The translations under genes were made by a program, and so were the position numbers. The notes under the pieces were generated by a model. It was not told the origin of the DNA and did not search any database. It was given only the letters and a program-made list of their open reading frames with translations. Shown piece after piece: positions 45,912 to 57,659 of a DNA stretch of 64,000 bases (positions within the stretch are counted from its first letter, which is position 1; every line of letters starts with the position of its first letter). The DNA is from Acanthaster planci (lineage: Eukaryota; Echinodermata; Asteroidea; Valvatida; Acanthasteridae), in NCBI RefSeq assembly GCF_001949145.1, contig NW_019091566.1:258557-322556 (forward strand). The letters run 5' to 3'.

Positions 45912-46226
45912 AACGTATATTTTGATAAACACTGTATGCTCAGTGCTTGTTCGAGAGCTTACGTTGAGTAAGGGCAAAACTTCCCCAAAGCAAAAAAAAA
46001 TACATCTTGAAAAAATAGTTCGCGGTACCCGCTGCTTCACCTGACTTGAACCGGCCAGCCTACCCCGGCAAGGTCGGTGGTCGAGTGGTTTAGACGTCTG
46101 CACTAGTAAACAGGATGTAATGGGTTCGAGTCCCACCCGAGTAAGCTTGTGCCTTTTTTCGCAAAATCTCGGACAAGCACTGAGCATACAGTGTTTATTA
46201 ATATATACGTTGAGTAAGGGCAAAAC
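45912..46226. mobile_element. tRNA-derived SINE-like element between 45-bp inverted arms
   Basis: The arms at 45912-45956 and 46167-46211 are reverse complements with only a few mismatches (core AAACACTGTATGCTCAGTGC). A 20-bp word ACGTTGAGTAAGGGCAAAAC follows each arm (45960-45979 and 46207-46226) in direct orientation. Between the arms, 46072-46145 looks like a tRNA: A box TGGTCGAGTGG, B box GGGTTCGAGTCCC, and a partly paired acceptor stem. The reverse frame gives the peptide RVGLEPITSCLLVQTS, a well-known by-product of tRNA-derived SINEs. A combined fold-back plus pol III promoter structure. Confidence 0.7.
46072..46145 (+). ncRNA. tRNA-like pol III promoter sequence, degenerate
   Basis: Both internal promoter boxes are close to consensus (TGGTCGAGTGG; GGTTCGAGTCC, 35-40 bp apart). 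The D stem (GTC/GAC) and most T-stem pairs form. The acceptor stem has two mismatches, the anticodon stem pairs over only three or four positions, and no confident anticodon can be read. I therefore do not call it a functional tRNA. Confidence 0.6.
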
Positions 46227-46229
46227 CTG

Positions 46230-46735
46230 TTATATAAATTATGAATCATGTTGTTAACATACACATTTGGCATGTTTGGGCAAAGTTAATGAACTCTGCT
46301 AAATGTTTTAATAAAAAAAGGTGATTTCCACAGTCCCATGCAGTCACTCGGACCAGTCCTTGCTTTCTGCTTGGATCGCAGATGCTGGAACTAGCACTTA
46401 ATGCACGACACTGGGCATTTTCCTCACTTGTGCCTGGTTGGGGCCACAAGTGGGTGTACATGTGTAGTGATATGTGCACCAAATTGAGGGCAAAGGTCAC
46501 ATTGTACACGAACTATATCAGACAATCACACTTCGAAATAGTGCTATTACTTCATACTTTGCTCTTAAAAACAAATCGTGCTGATCTGCTTACATGTATA
46601 TATATGAAATTGGTGAATTGAAATTTACAATTGTTCTACAGAATTTAAAAGACATTGGATTTGATTAGATTCCAGACATTATGACAGGAAGATAGTAGTA
46701 GTATGCATGTAAATTTGTATACATGCACATATAAA
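46230..46735. other. Intronic spacer, nothing recognised
   Basis: About 500 bp of AT-rich sequence with no motif that I recognise. Confidence 0.4.
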
Positions 46736-46739
46736 TTGT

Positions 46740-47290
46740 GAAAAACTAATAAGATTCAATAAATGAGGTCATGATGACATCACTTCAGAAATGCAATCAG
46801 GGATTAACTGTCAACGTACTGAGTGAGTTTCATAACAATAAGACATTGCGTAAAATGTCGAATTGTAAATCATACATTATGGTGACGTCATCATGACGTC
46901 TCCAGATTTCCAACAAATGGATATCCAATAGACCTTCTGGAGGTCTAGCAAAAGGATTTTGAAAAAAAAAAGTTTTGATCAGGAGATATGTCAAAAAGAA
47001 TGCCAAAATGACATAAAATTAGAAATTGTCCTAAAGCAGGTGGTGAGTCTTTATGACATTACTCAACTTTTTACATACAACACATTTGCATTTGTTTCTG
47101 TGCAAAATTTCAACCTACTGCAACAAGTGGTTCCAGAGATACAAGCCCGAAAAGAATTTAACTTTGTGGGTTGTCACGTGATAAGTGATGATGTCATCGT
47201 GACGAATATCTTTTAGGACTATCCTCGGGTGGTAGTCTAAATATATGCAAAGTTTGAGGGCAATCGCACTCACTGAAGTGTCAAAGTGTG
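46740..47290. repeat. Diverged relatives of the A and B units
   Basis: TTATGGTGACGTCATCATGA (TGACGTCA at 46883) and, later, GTGCAAAATTTCAACCT, TTCCAGAGATACAAG, TTGTCACGTGATAAGTGATG and ATGTCATCGTGACG reproduce the plan of the B units (phrase, then CACGTG, then the TGACGTCA-like core) with different words. This looks like an older or different subfamily. Confidence 0.55.
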
Positions 47291-47795
47291 GATTACTGAA
47301 ATAAAAATACCAAAAAACTGGTTATTTAAAAAATTTGATTTTCTTCATAATCATGATGTCACTATTCCGTGGGATCTTTCTTTCTTTTAATGTGGTTTCA
47401 AGACCTAAATCGTGTCTCACAAATAATCCTGTTAACACCAACATGTATACTTTGGAGAAATTTTTTACGCCGAAAAATCCAGTCTTCTGATGTGGGTCAT
47501 GTTTTAATTACTTAGTAAAAATCACCCTAACCCCCATCCTCCTACCAGGTTCATTGACGTGTATACGCAATCATGCATTTTCTTGCCCTTTTAATTCCAA
47601 TGTTTTCTCAAAAAAATGCTGCAGACCGTGTCTGACATTGTTTGATTGTTTGAACTGAAGAAAAAGAAAGGCATTTTGAGGGCTTTCTGTTCCTGTCTCT
47701 CAAAAGTGTCCTATACTTCATCACAAACCAGAGAACGAAAACAATAGCTGCTTCGGCAGTGTAGCCGAAGCATCTACAAAAAAAAAAACAAACAA
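47290..47795. other. Spacer with simple A-rich runs
   Basis: Nothing recognised apart from A-rich tracts (47776-47800) leading into the next L segment. Confidence 0.35.
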
Positions 47796-49740
47796 AAAAA
47801 CAGAGCTTATTTGTCAGTTTACCAACAGAACAGAGGGCTTTTTTGTATTCCTTTGTTGACTCCAATATTTTAGCTATCGTCTGAAATGGACAATTCACAC
47901 TTATATCTTTTACCGTTGATTTTTACCGAATTTTAAGAAAAACAGGACTTTTCACTGTAACTTCTGGTTGGATGACATCGTTGGCCCAAAACTGAAATTG
48001 AAAATTCATTTTTCATAATTTCAAACCTGCCACTAAAGGGCACTTGACAATTGCGTGATGCCATCAGTGGATGTCTTAAAACGTACAATACCCCAAGAGA
48101 CTAACAATGAGTCAATATCTAATACCACTTTTTACCAAGCCCACTTCCGGTTTCGACCGTGAGGAAGGGTCATGTGATTTGATCCACACAAGATGAATTA
48201 TAGACCAATTTGTACTCTGACTTTTGCCACAAACATGATGTTGCGGGAAGCCACGGTTGATTTTATTGGGATTTTTTAAAAAATTGGCAATATTTAAATA
48301 TTTGTAATTTAATAAAAAAACCCTAGATGACATCATCATGACGTAATTATTTTAGTGTAATCTTTGTTTTAATGTGCTTGGTGTAACTTTGATGACAATC
48401 GAACATTGCTTAGTTACCGAATTTGCTGAAAAAAATATTAAAAATCAACAAGAAATCACATGATAACATTATTGTGACGGCACTTTTCTAGGACCATCTA
48501 TGCATGAGGGTTGTTCACTGACATTGTTTGACGAAGATCCAAAGTTGCAAAAGGACTAAAATCGACGGTGGAAGAAACGTGTACAAATCAAATAGGCTAT
48601 TGGGCAAAAGAAGATGACAACGAAGACTAGAGGTCTATGATTGTACCAGAACAATTCATTTGCAGATTGTAAGAACAAAGTTGAAGAGACCAACTGTCAC
48701 AATTAGGTTTAATAAAAAAAAATGGTAAATCAGAAAGCAGAGGAATTCGAAAAAATGTGAATTAAACAAATTGCTGTCTAGAAATATTTACATGTAGTTA
48801 GAATATACAGGTTTTATTTCATAGGTTGAAAGAATTTACATGTTGCTATTTCCAAATCAGTGCAATAGGTAAAGGACGTTACTTGTCAAATGATGATATC
48901 ATTAAAGGAGGTGAATTTTCATCTGTAACACATTTCTTTCTACATATCTGTGAAGTCTCAACCCGATCAGATACATGTATGTACATCAGGAGATATAGGG
49001 CTTTTAAGGATGCACCTTTATTGTTATGTTACTTATCAGCTGATGATGTCATCACACAAGGTCAATTTTTTTTATCCAATATCCCCTTCTAATTATCTGC
49101 AAATGTTTAACCTGCCAAGACGTGTACTTCATGAGATAAGGGGCATTAAATCATGCACTTTTACTGTCATGTGACTTGTAAACTGATGGTGTCATGATCA
49201 TATGAGGTCATTTTTCGTCTAAAACACATCCCCTTGTAGATATCTACAAAGTTTCAACCTGATCAGACATAGGGCTGTAAAGGCTGCACCTCTAATGTCA
49301 CGTGATTTGTAAACTGTTGACGTCATCATTACATGAGGTCAATTTTCGTCTGTACCACATCCCCTTCAAGATATCTGCAAAGTTTCAACCTTTTCAGACG
49401 CACTTTAGGAGATATAGGGCTGTAAAGTATGAACCTTAAATGTTATGTGACTTTTCTCCCAATGACATCATCATCGCATGAGGTCAAATTTCGTCCATCG
49501 CACCACATCTTCTAAATATCTGCAAAGTTTTAACCAGCTTCGACGGTTACTTTACGAGATATAGGGCTGTAAATGATGCACCTTTAATGTCACGTGATGA
49601 GTTCATCATCCCATGATATCATTTTTGTCAACTACTTATCCTCTCCTAGATATCTGCAAAGGTTATTTACTTTAGGAGATATAGGGCTTCGAAGTTTGCA
49701 CATTAAGTACCCTGTCATGTGACACCTGATGATGTCATGA
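47796..49740. repeat. L, C, A, L and a seven-unit B array
   Basis: L end (47800-47850, GTTTACCAACAGAACAGAGG), C (47860-48290), A (two units, 48290-48555), L (48555-48640), a 200-bp unassigned stretch, then seven B units in tandem with their cores near 48891, 49042, 49184, 49318, 49463, 49600 and 49730, i.e. a spacing of about 130-150 bp. Most B units keep AGGAGATATAGGGCT, a CACGTG-like word, and the TGATGACGTCATCA-like core. Confidence 0.8.
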
Positions 49741-51680
49741 TCACAGTTTTCATGACGGGCGATCACTATACCCCAACGGAACTAAACACCGTTGAAAACA
49801 ACTTGATACCTATTACCACTTTCAAACAAGGAGCCCTCTTCCGGTTTCGACTGTAAGGAAGGGCCATGTGATTTGACCCACACGAGATGAATTGAAGACC
49901 AAATTTTATTCTTGCACTTCCCACATACAGAATTTTGTGGGAGCCCATGGTTCATTTTATATGGATTTTAAAAACTGTAGCCTAATGTTACATTTTTAAA
50001 ATTTAATTATAAATCAGTTAATGGCTTGATTAGGACATAATTATTTTGGTGTCATCTTCGATTCCAGGTCTTTGTTTGGTGTTACTTTGATGACGATCGA
50101 CGAGTACACGACAAGTCGTGTACAGAAAAAAGGGGATCAAAACAAATGGGCTTTTGAGCAGAAGTGGAGGAAGAAGGAAGAAAAAACGAGAGGTTGTTTG
50201 TCTGTTTGCCAACAGAACAGAGGGCTTTTTCGCATTTTTTGTACGTTTAAACAACTAAGGCATATATATAAGGCATAGATATAGCACTTTAAATGAGGCA
50301 CCATTTAATGTCACGTGACTCGTCTGCTGATGATATTGTCATCAACTAAGGTCAATTTCCGTTTTTAAACCTTCCCTTCCTAACTGCCTGCAAGGTTTCA
50401 ATCCAATAAGACATGTACAATACAATATACAATACAAAACATTATACTTATTGCGGAAAAGGCACAGATTAGATATCTTAACCATTTGTTCTTTTGGCGT
50501 TCCATACAATGCGATCTGCTCTCGGCAGCACGTGGTAGGCATTTTGCCAAGTCCCGAGTATAATGCTTTACGCACAGTGCGCCGTCTATCTTGCAGGCAG
50601 ATATTGGGCGTCCATACACACACAGTAGCATATGCACAGCATGCTAATTGATTTTTGAGTTGGCAATTTATTCTTTGGGGTTTTTTGTCGGCGGCGCTTC
50701 ACGTGGGTAAAAAAGTACACCAGTTATGCACTTCATGCAGCTGACTCCAATGTTTTAGCTGTCATCTCGTGCACAATTCACACTTATATCGCTTACGGTC
50801 GTTTTTTTTTCTGAATTTTGAAGAATAAAAGAAGTTTTTATTGTAACTTCCGATCTGATGACGTCATCAGCCCCAAACTTCACACACGTGTTGACTGGGT
50901 AAACATGAATGGTCATCTACATCAATTTTCAGGCGATTCGGACAAACTTCGCCAAAGACATCCATTCCATTCTGGAATTTTTAACCTGTCACTAGAGGGC
51001 GGTCGACAATTAGGTGACGTCATCAGTAAATAATTTGAAAAAGCCTATACCCCAGCAGACGAACCCCGTTGAAAGCAACTCGATACCTATTACCACTTTT
51101 AAACAATGAAACCACTTCCGGTTTCGACCGGAAGAAAGGGTCACGTGATTTGACACACACGAGATGAATTGAAAACCACATTTCATCCTGGCACTTGCCG
51201 CAAACAGAATGTTGCGGGAGGCCAGGGCCGATTTTATATGGAATTTTATAAATTTAAAGGAATATTTAAGTTTTCAAAATTTAATAATAAATCACGTGAT
51301 GACGTCATCATGACGTTAATAATTCAGATTTATCTGAAAATATGTAAAATTGATAATAAATCACTTGATGACGTCATCATGACGTCAGGTTTCTAGGACC
51401 ATCTATGCATAAAGGTTAGTCATTGGTATAAGTTAAATGATGATCCAAAGTTGCAAAAGCACTAAAGTCACCGGTAGAAAAACGTGTACAAACAAATGGG
51501 CTTTTGAGCAAAGGAGAAAAGGGAAGAAAAACGAGAGCTTATCTGTCTGTTTGCCAACAGAACAGAGGGCTTTTTTGCGTTCTTTTGCACATTTAAACAA
51601 CTACGGCATCATCAAGATTTGAACCCAATCCGACATGTACTTCAGGAGATACAGGGCCTTAAAGATTGTATTCTCTGGTT
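49740..51680. repeat. Second and third rounds of C-A-L-B-D-C-A-L-B
   Basis: C end (49740-49980), A (49980-50100), L (50105-50260), B (50270-50405), D (50405-50700, CAATACAATATACAATACAA and GTTCCATACAATGCGATCTG), C (50730-51260, TGACGTCA at 50859 and 51015), A (51260-51470, TGACGTCA at 51300, 51369 and 51380), L (51475-51620), and the start of B (51620-51680). The order matches the block at 36.9-39.1 kb, so C-A-L-B-D is a higher-order repeat. Confidence 0.8.
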
Positions 51681-54600
51681 ACATCGGTCTGCAAACCCCG
51701 CCTTATTTGCATGATCATAAATATGCATTGTCACTCTAACAAACCAAAATTCTTTGATAATATCTAACATAACAGTAATTGATTGCACTTTTCACATTTT
51801 CTGTGTAAAAAATTTAAGAAAAAAGATTGCAGGACCACTATAGATGACATCTGTTGCACTATCCTGAACATTTTGGTGCAAAAATGAATTTCACTTTTGA
51901 TAACTACGGTTTTCTTAGATTAACTTCTCAACCCTGGATTTAGCTTTTCAAGAAGTGGATTTCACTTCTTAAGCACTTAAGTTAAGCTAACACTTTCCAA
52001 TGAAGAAAATATTCAATTTGGGTTATTGCCACAAACTATCTCTGTTTCTCAAATTCTCATTCTGTTTCTCAAATTCTCATAGAGCTATCGCTCAATCGAC
52101 GAAATCAAAATGTGCTATCGCACACTGACTGATCACGAGTCTCTCTATGTCAAGATCTGTTTGCTGCCTCTCCAATGCTTCACTGCGATTTTAACCCCGC
52201 AGAGAGATCATGCTAACTAATCTAAATGCCATGCAAATTTCGAAATTCCACACGTTTTCAAATTTTTCCCGTGTCAAACGTATTTGGTCATATTATTCAA
52301 CAAATTTACATACTCCCCGTGTTACTATACATAGGAAGGTGGGTCCTGAAATATGCTGAATATTCATTATATATGTACCAAGGTTTTACGCCGTCTTGTG
52401 CCAGTGACTATAAAGTTGTACTGTATGATCTACACTTCGAAAGTACTCTGACATTCATGCAAACGACGCCATGTGGGATCTGCAAGTTAAGGGTCTGGTG
52501 TTGTCATTGACTTCATCACCCGTCCTGTTTTGGGGTTCAAAACTTAACATCTGAAAATACATGTAGTACATGATGCGTTACATAAATGTACGCAGTGTTC
52601 ACTTTAGCAAGAAGGCAACTATGAATGGTGGTTTACAATGACAATTACAAGTTCTAATTAACCATCTTCACCGACTCCAAAGTTGTCTTGATTTTGAATG
52701 TGGGAGTGGAAATTTATGTGGGGGCATCATTCAAAACGTTTCAAATTTCATACGAAGGAGAGAACACATTAATTGATCCATTAATAAACAAATTAATAAC
52801 AGAAAATCAAAGACTAAGTAATAGAAATGGTTGTAAACTGCGTCACAAATCTAACATATTCAGAAAGGTAGTGCTAGTGTAAGAGTGTAAACATGTCTTC
52901 ACTTCTGAAGTAGCATTGATTTGGTCTAGTGATCACTTTTTTATAGTCTGACACTTAAAGGGAATAGAAAGTGAAAACATTTAGTTCACATTGTTATTTC
53001 AAAATAACAATATATACATAACCATTTCAAAAATATCGTCAATTTAATTTTTACCCCATTAATATTGTGAATCCAAAATGAATAAAAAGATCCTGCGTTT
53101 TCCCGCCTTCAAAAATTCCCCGTTTGGCCGTTCATGCTCAAAGGCTGATCGGATGACATCATCGCCAGAACGCTGACATGTATAGTGTACATGTACATTG
53201 CACACAGTGCATGCAGTATTGCACGCTTGCAAGTTGCGTTTGATGTAGCTTGGCATGCGGGCTAACACTGTCTCAGGTCAAGAAATACATGGTAGAACCT
53301 ACACTATTAATTTCTACCTTGAACTGAGACGGCAATACCGCATGTGCTGTATGTGCGCAATGTACGTGTACAATGTACGTGTACCTGTTTGCATTCTGGC
53401 GATGATGCCATTCAATCAGCATGGGAGCGCGAACAGCCAAAAGGGGTTTTTTTGTGGGCGGGGAAACGTAGGATCTTTATACTCATTTGGGGGTCACAAG
53501 CAATAGGGTAAACATTAAATTTATGATGTTTTTGAAATGTTGACGCATTTCTTTATAGTTATTTTGAAATACTTCTCGTAAACTAAATGTTTTCAATTTT
53601 TGTTACCCTTTAATGTAATGTACAGATTGAACATGGCATAGTGTACGTCATATGAATAAACACCCTCTTTCACACTGACAGATGCAAAGCTGTAGTACAT
53701 GTACATTTTGTGTTTTCTGCTCCAATACACAGTTCGTAATACATCGTTTAACCACTATTTCAAACTTCACATTTGCATTTTGTAACTTGTGCATTGCGTG
53801 ATGTAATAAGTCACCTTTTTTCTAGCGTGGTTGTGGCCTACTGGACTGATCCTCGTCATGCTTTATTAACCACCCAACCACTGGTATTGTTGTATTTAGG
53901 TTACAGGCTATACTCTCACTGAGACCACAATGACTGGCTCAGATGGATCAGTGAATAAACTACTAAAAAACAACAATGTTAAATGCTCATGGGTAATTCC
54001 AGAAATAAAGGGCCATTATTTTCATGTCCCTGCCACATCTGACATAAGAGTTTGTAAGTTCAGAACACATTCTCTAATTTCCAAGAGTGATGAATTAATG
54101 CAAATTACCTACCAAACAAATAGTAATGGTTTGAAATCAAATCCGTTGAAATTTCCATGTTAAATAACAAAGGTTAAATGTAACAGGGACACAAAAAGTC
54201 ACACTTTTGACCCCAAATTTCTGGAATTTCCCTCTACTACCTTCTAAAAATCAAGTAAGTACTCATCAAACGAGTAAATATTCATCAAATTCATCAAATG
54301 AAACTGGTTTAATTATCTACAGGTGCTGCGCAATGTTTGATAATTAATTTAGGGACTTTGCATAAATGGTATTGCTTAAGCCATTTCCATAATATTTTTA
54401 ATGATGTCTCCATTTCATTGCAAAAAAAACAACACTTTCGGGATATTTTTTGTATCAGTACCATTACTTTTTCAAAGTAAAATTCCGTAACATGTGATAC
54501 AACAGAAATTAAAGTGTACATGTATCTCATTTAGCACTTCTGCATGTACATGCATATGCAACACGCAGAAACAAGAGACAACGCTGGTGTTTTACATGTA

Positions 54601-54775
54601 GCAACAACTCGTTTGGCGGGGACACAAAGTGTGGATGTACAGGTTCCTATACAAATTGATTGCGGCTGCACTGAGTACAGTGCACCCAATTCTGTTCGAA
54701 AACGCATTTTTGCGTTTGCACCAGAACCAACACTTATTCCTATTGACATCTCTAATTGTCTGTCACCACTCACAG
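51681..54775. other. Last part of the intron, nothing recognised
   Basis: AT-rich with several short open frames, none convincing. TACATGTA words occur, and an ACATGTACAT cluster lies near 53185-53200. The final 40 bp form the acceptor of the NUDT2-like exon 2. Confidence 0.45.
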
Positions 54776-55086
54776 GTCATGTTGATCCTGGTGAAACTAT
54801 CTATGATGCTGCCCTCCGAGAAACAACTGAGGAGGCAGGACTCCTACCAGAGCATCTTAACATTTATAAGGAAATCTCATGGACAATCCAGTACCAGACC
54901 AAGAAAGCCAAGACAAAGGAGGTTGTTTATTGGCTTGCACAGATGAAAGATTGTTGCACTCCAGTTGTTTTATCCAGTGAGCACCAAGCATACAAGTGGT
55001 TGGGTGTTGCTAAGGCCAGTGCGATTGCCAAGTACAGGGACACCCAAGGCATGCTATGGGAAGCTGAGGAGTACATAAATAAATGA
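54776..55086 (+). CDS. NUDT2: NUDT2-like Ap4A hydrolase, coding exon 2
   Basis: The catalytic exon. After ACTCACAG| it completes a Gly codon and reads HVDPGETIYDAALRETTEEA, then GLL. Numbering from the ATG at 1849, the Nudix box is G41, E47, R55, E56, E59, E60, G62, L63, a perfect G-x5-E-x7-R-E-U-x-E-E-x-G-U. The metal-binding glutamates are all present. Downstream, the family traits KTKEVVYWLAQMKD and SEHQAYKWLG follow. The stop is TGA at 55084-55086. With exon 1 the protein has 143 residues, close to the known animal length of just under 150. The frame stays open upstream of the acceptor to 54544, but that part has no family similarity and is intronic. No frameshift or lost residue was seen. 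No obvious AATAAA signal was found in the next 300 bp. Confidence 0.93.
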
Positions 55087-57655
55087 CATCGATAATCAAG
55101 TTCCTACGACAGAATTCAGACGCTTCAATATCAATACTGTACCTTTCATAGGATTTTTACTAAGCGTAGTGTGTGATTTATTTTTATGTTTTCATTTAAA
55201 GAATTGATGAAGACCATGAGGATACATGAGAAAACAGAAGTTAAAAAGTAATCTGAATGTGCAATTTTATACCTGTACGTGATCAATGCCTGAATGAAAC
55301 CAGTTTCAATTATTTATAATGACACACAAGATATATTTATTTCTATATAATTTGTTTATTTTGCCTTCTTTTCATGATGGCACATGTTAGCACAGCAAGG
55401 CTTAACCATGCAACCAACTGGTTCACCCCTTGCTTTGTGTTACCTTTCTGAGCATTTTTTTGTGCATGGCACCAAGCCCGACCAAGAGAATGAGATAGAA
55501 GTTATAAATGCCAGTGTTCCCGGTGGGATCACGCCTGTCCTGGGGGAATGAGTTATGTATGAAGTACTTTTTTTCCTATTTTGCGTGATGGTTTCAGTCA
55601 CATGTTGAACGTTTTTTCAAGAAATGTTTTGAATCGAAAACATCAATGTCATCAGATACTTCGCTTGCAGATTGTGATTTATTCATTCATGTTAACGATA
55701 ATATGGTCACTGAAAAAATCAAATTAACTCCTTAAAAATTAATATTAATTTAAATGAATTCATACAGCGTGCATGTAGTTATTTTGAAGTAATGCCATCA
55801 AGATGCATATGTATATTACAGCTCTTTTTATTTATCTCCGAAATGCCCCACGCAAAGACATACTGTTGAATGGAAGGTTCCACTCAGTGTATTTTAATGA
55901 TTGTTCTTGTATCTCATTTTAGCAGATTATCGATCATGTGACACCTTGGTGATTCTTATGCTAAAGACAATTTGCATATGAGCAAAAATGTGAAGTTAAA
56001 ATTTGCCAGAATTTTGGATATTCTGCCATCGTAAGTTTGTCTGCTTTGCCAGTCAGCAAAGTTTTCTCACAAATATTTTCGATGAACAAACTTTTGGTTC
56101 AAATTTGAGCAGAAATCACCTAAATCGACAGTGTCTTCCTGTAAATGGCAACCAGAGCTCTGTGTACAGAGAATAGTACCAACTTCAAATGTCAAAAAGA
56201 GTTAACATTTGCATAAAACATGTTCCAGAGTAAACATTTACATTATTGAGCCCTTAAATCTCAATGTATGTAAATTTGTCAGTTAATCACCCGGTTATAT
56301 GTAGTTTTTATGATGCCACTTATAAGATGGGCCTTCTGAAGAATACAGGTGTCTACTTCGGCAAAATTCAGCAAAGTGATTTTCAAGAAAAGACGGTGTC
56401 ATCAATCAATTTTTTTCAAACTTTGGAACCAAAATGGCTGTTTATCATGTGTGGGCTATTCATCGTGTTTAGGGACTGCTTGGGCAATTTTGACATGACG
56501 TAATCACACTTGAGTATTATGCAAAGATAGGTCGTGGAAACGAGCTGCCATAACAAGTATTGTAGTTGTATGTGATACGCATGCCATTTTGTAGCTGTTT
56601 TATTCTAGGACAAGAGGGCAAAAGGGCCAAAACAGGCATCAAAAGAATCTTTTTCTAAAACTAGAGTATATATCATTACAAACGTGCGTTTTGTTTGGTA
56701 GTTAATATGAAAGAAAAAGTGAACAACTGATATAGATGTGGACGAAAGTAACGAATTTCTGTAACTCTCTCACATTACGAACGCTGGAATGTACCATACC
56801 ACTTCAAATTATCAACCATGGATATGTCTGAATGGTCGTATCCAGGCCACTTATCCCCAGAACAAATATGCTTGTAATTTTTAATAAAGACATTGATACG
56901 GAAACACTGTTTACACTCCACCCTAGTGTTTGTTTTGGGGGCTGTTCTTTCCTGGAGAGGATTTTTTTTCCTGATGATTACACTGGACCACTGATCTTTC
57001 ATAGCGGCAAAGAAAGGGGGGGGGCACTCCCTTCTCCGTTCACCAGTGGGAATGCTGCTCCTTGCCCCCCCTCCAGTAAAAAATTGGGAGGGGGGGGGGC
57101 TGCCACCACGCCATTGAGTGTGCCGTGGCCGCTGATCATTGCCTGGAATAGACTGGCTGCGTGGAGCGCTGTCAAAGAGGACATGTTTGTTATGCCCCAA
57201 GGGTTTACTCGAGCCTATCCTAGAGGAAGAAAACAATGCCCTCTAACGTAAAGTCGAACCCCAGAAGATGTCATGGCGATGATATCCACACTCCAATTTA
57301 CATCCTCGCACACGTGATTTTACTGTCTGTGTAATTCGAGGTTCATGTGAGTTTCGCTCATATCAAAACTAACACAATCATCTCTAGGAAAGCGAAATCT
57401 GGCAGCAGAACAATGCATTGTTTTCATTTTTTGTTCGGTACGGTACACGGGTCCTGATACACATGATATACAAAAGTCTCAACGTTCAACTCAAGCTTCA
57501 TATCCCGTACTACATAGTCCTGCGAGGCGCCCTTTATGACTTCATTAGTACCAAAAAAAAAAAAAAATCAAACGAAAACTAAAAGTGGTGGTCGTTACAG
57601 CAACGACCACCAACAACCACAGAGCTGTTTCGGGTTTCAAGTTTTTAATGGGGAA
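55087..57655. other. Downstream of NUDT2-like gene, nothing recognised
   Basis: The 3' UTR is followed by intergenic AT-rich sequence. At 57010-57110 there are G and C homopolymer runs. The overlapping open frames there (56775-57251, both strands) are largely low-complexity and have no motif. Confidence 0.4.
57586..57612. repeat. Perfect 11-bp hairpin
   Basis: TGGTGGTCGTT, loop ACAGC, AACGACCACCA. It follows an A-rich run. It may be a short structural motif or an unusual terminator-like hairpin. No role is inferred. Confidence 0.6.
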
Positions 57656-57659
57656 AAAT

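Larger units (their letters stand above)
1970..54775 (+). other. Giant phase 1 intron of the NUDT2-like gene
   Basis: The donor is AAAG|GTTAGA at 1970. The acceptor is the pyrimidine-rich TGTCTGTCACCACTCACAG ending at 54775. Both flanking exons give one uninterrupted NUDT2-like sequence with no residues missing at WTPPKG|HVDPGE, so no further coding exon is needed. At about 52.8 kb, the intron is more than a hundred times the length of the 432-nt coding sequence. It is packed with remnants of at least seven mobile-element classes and one assembly gap. The gap means its true length may differ. Confidence 0.85.

Noticed and set aside
46072-46145. Functional tRNA gene
   Set aside because: The promoter boxes are good, but acceptor and anticodon stems pair poorly and no anticodon can be fixed. 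A SINE head explains it better.
36950-51680. CRISPR array
   Set aside because: The repeats are long, diverged, without regular unique spacers, and the sequence is from an animal. It is a composite satellite-like repeat.
54544-54775. Upstream extension of the NUDT2-like reading frame to an ATG at 54544
   Set aside because: This part has no similarity to the family, and an acceptor (CACTCACAG) sits exactly where the family sequence begins. It is intron sequence that happens to be open.
56775-57251. Two opposite frames of about 140-150 codons
   Set aside because: Driven by G and C runs (57010-57110). Composition is low-complexity and no motif is visible.
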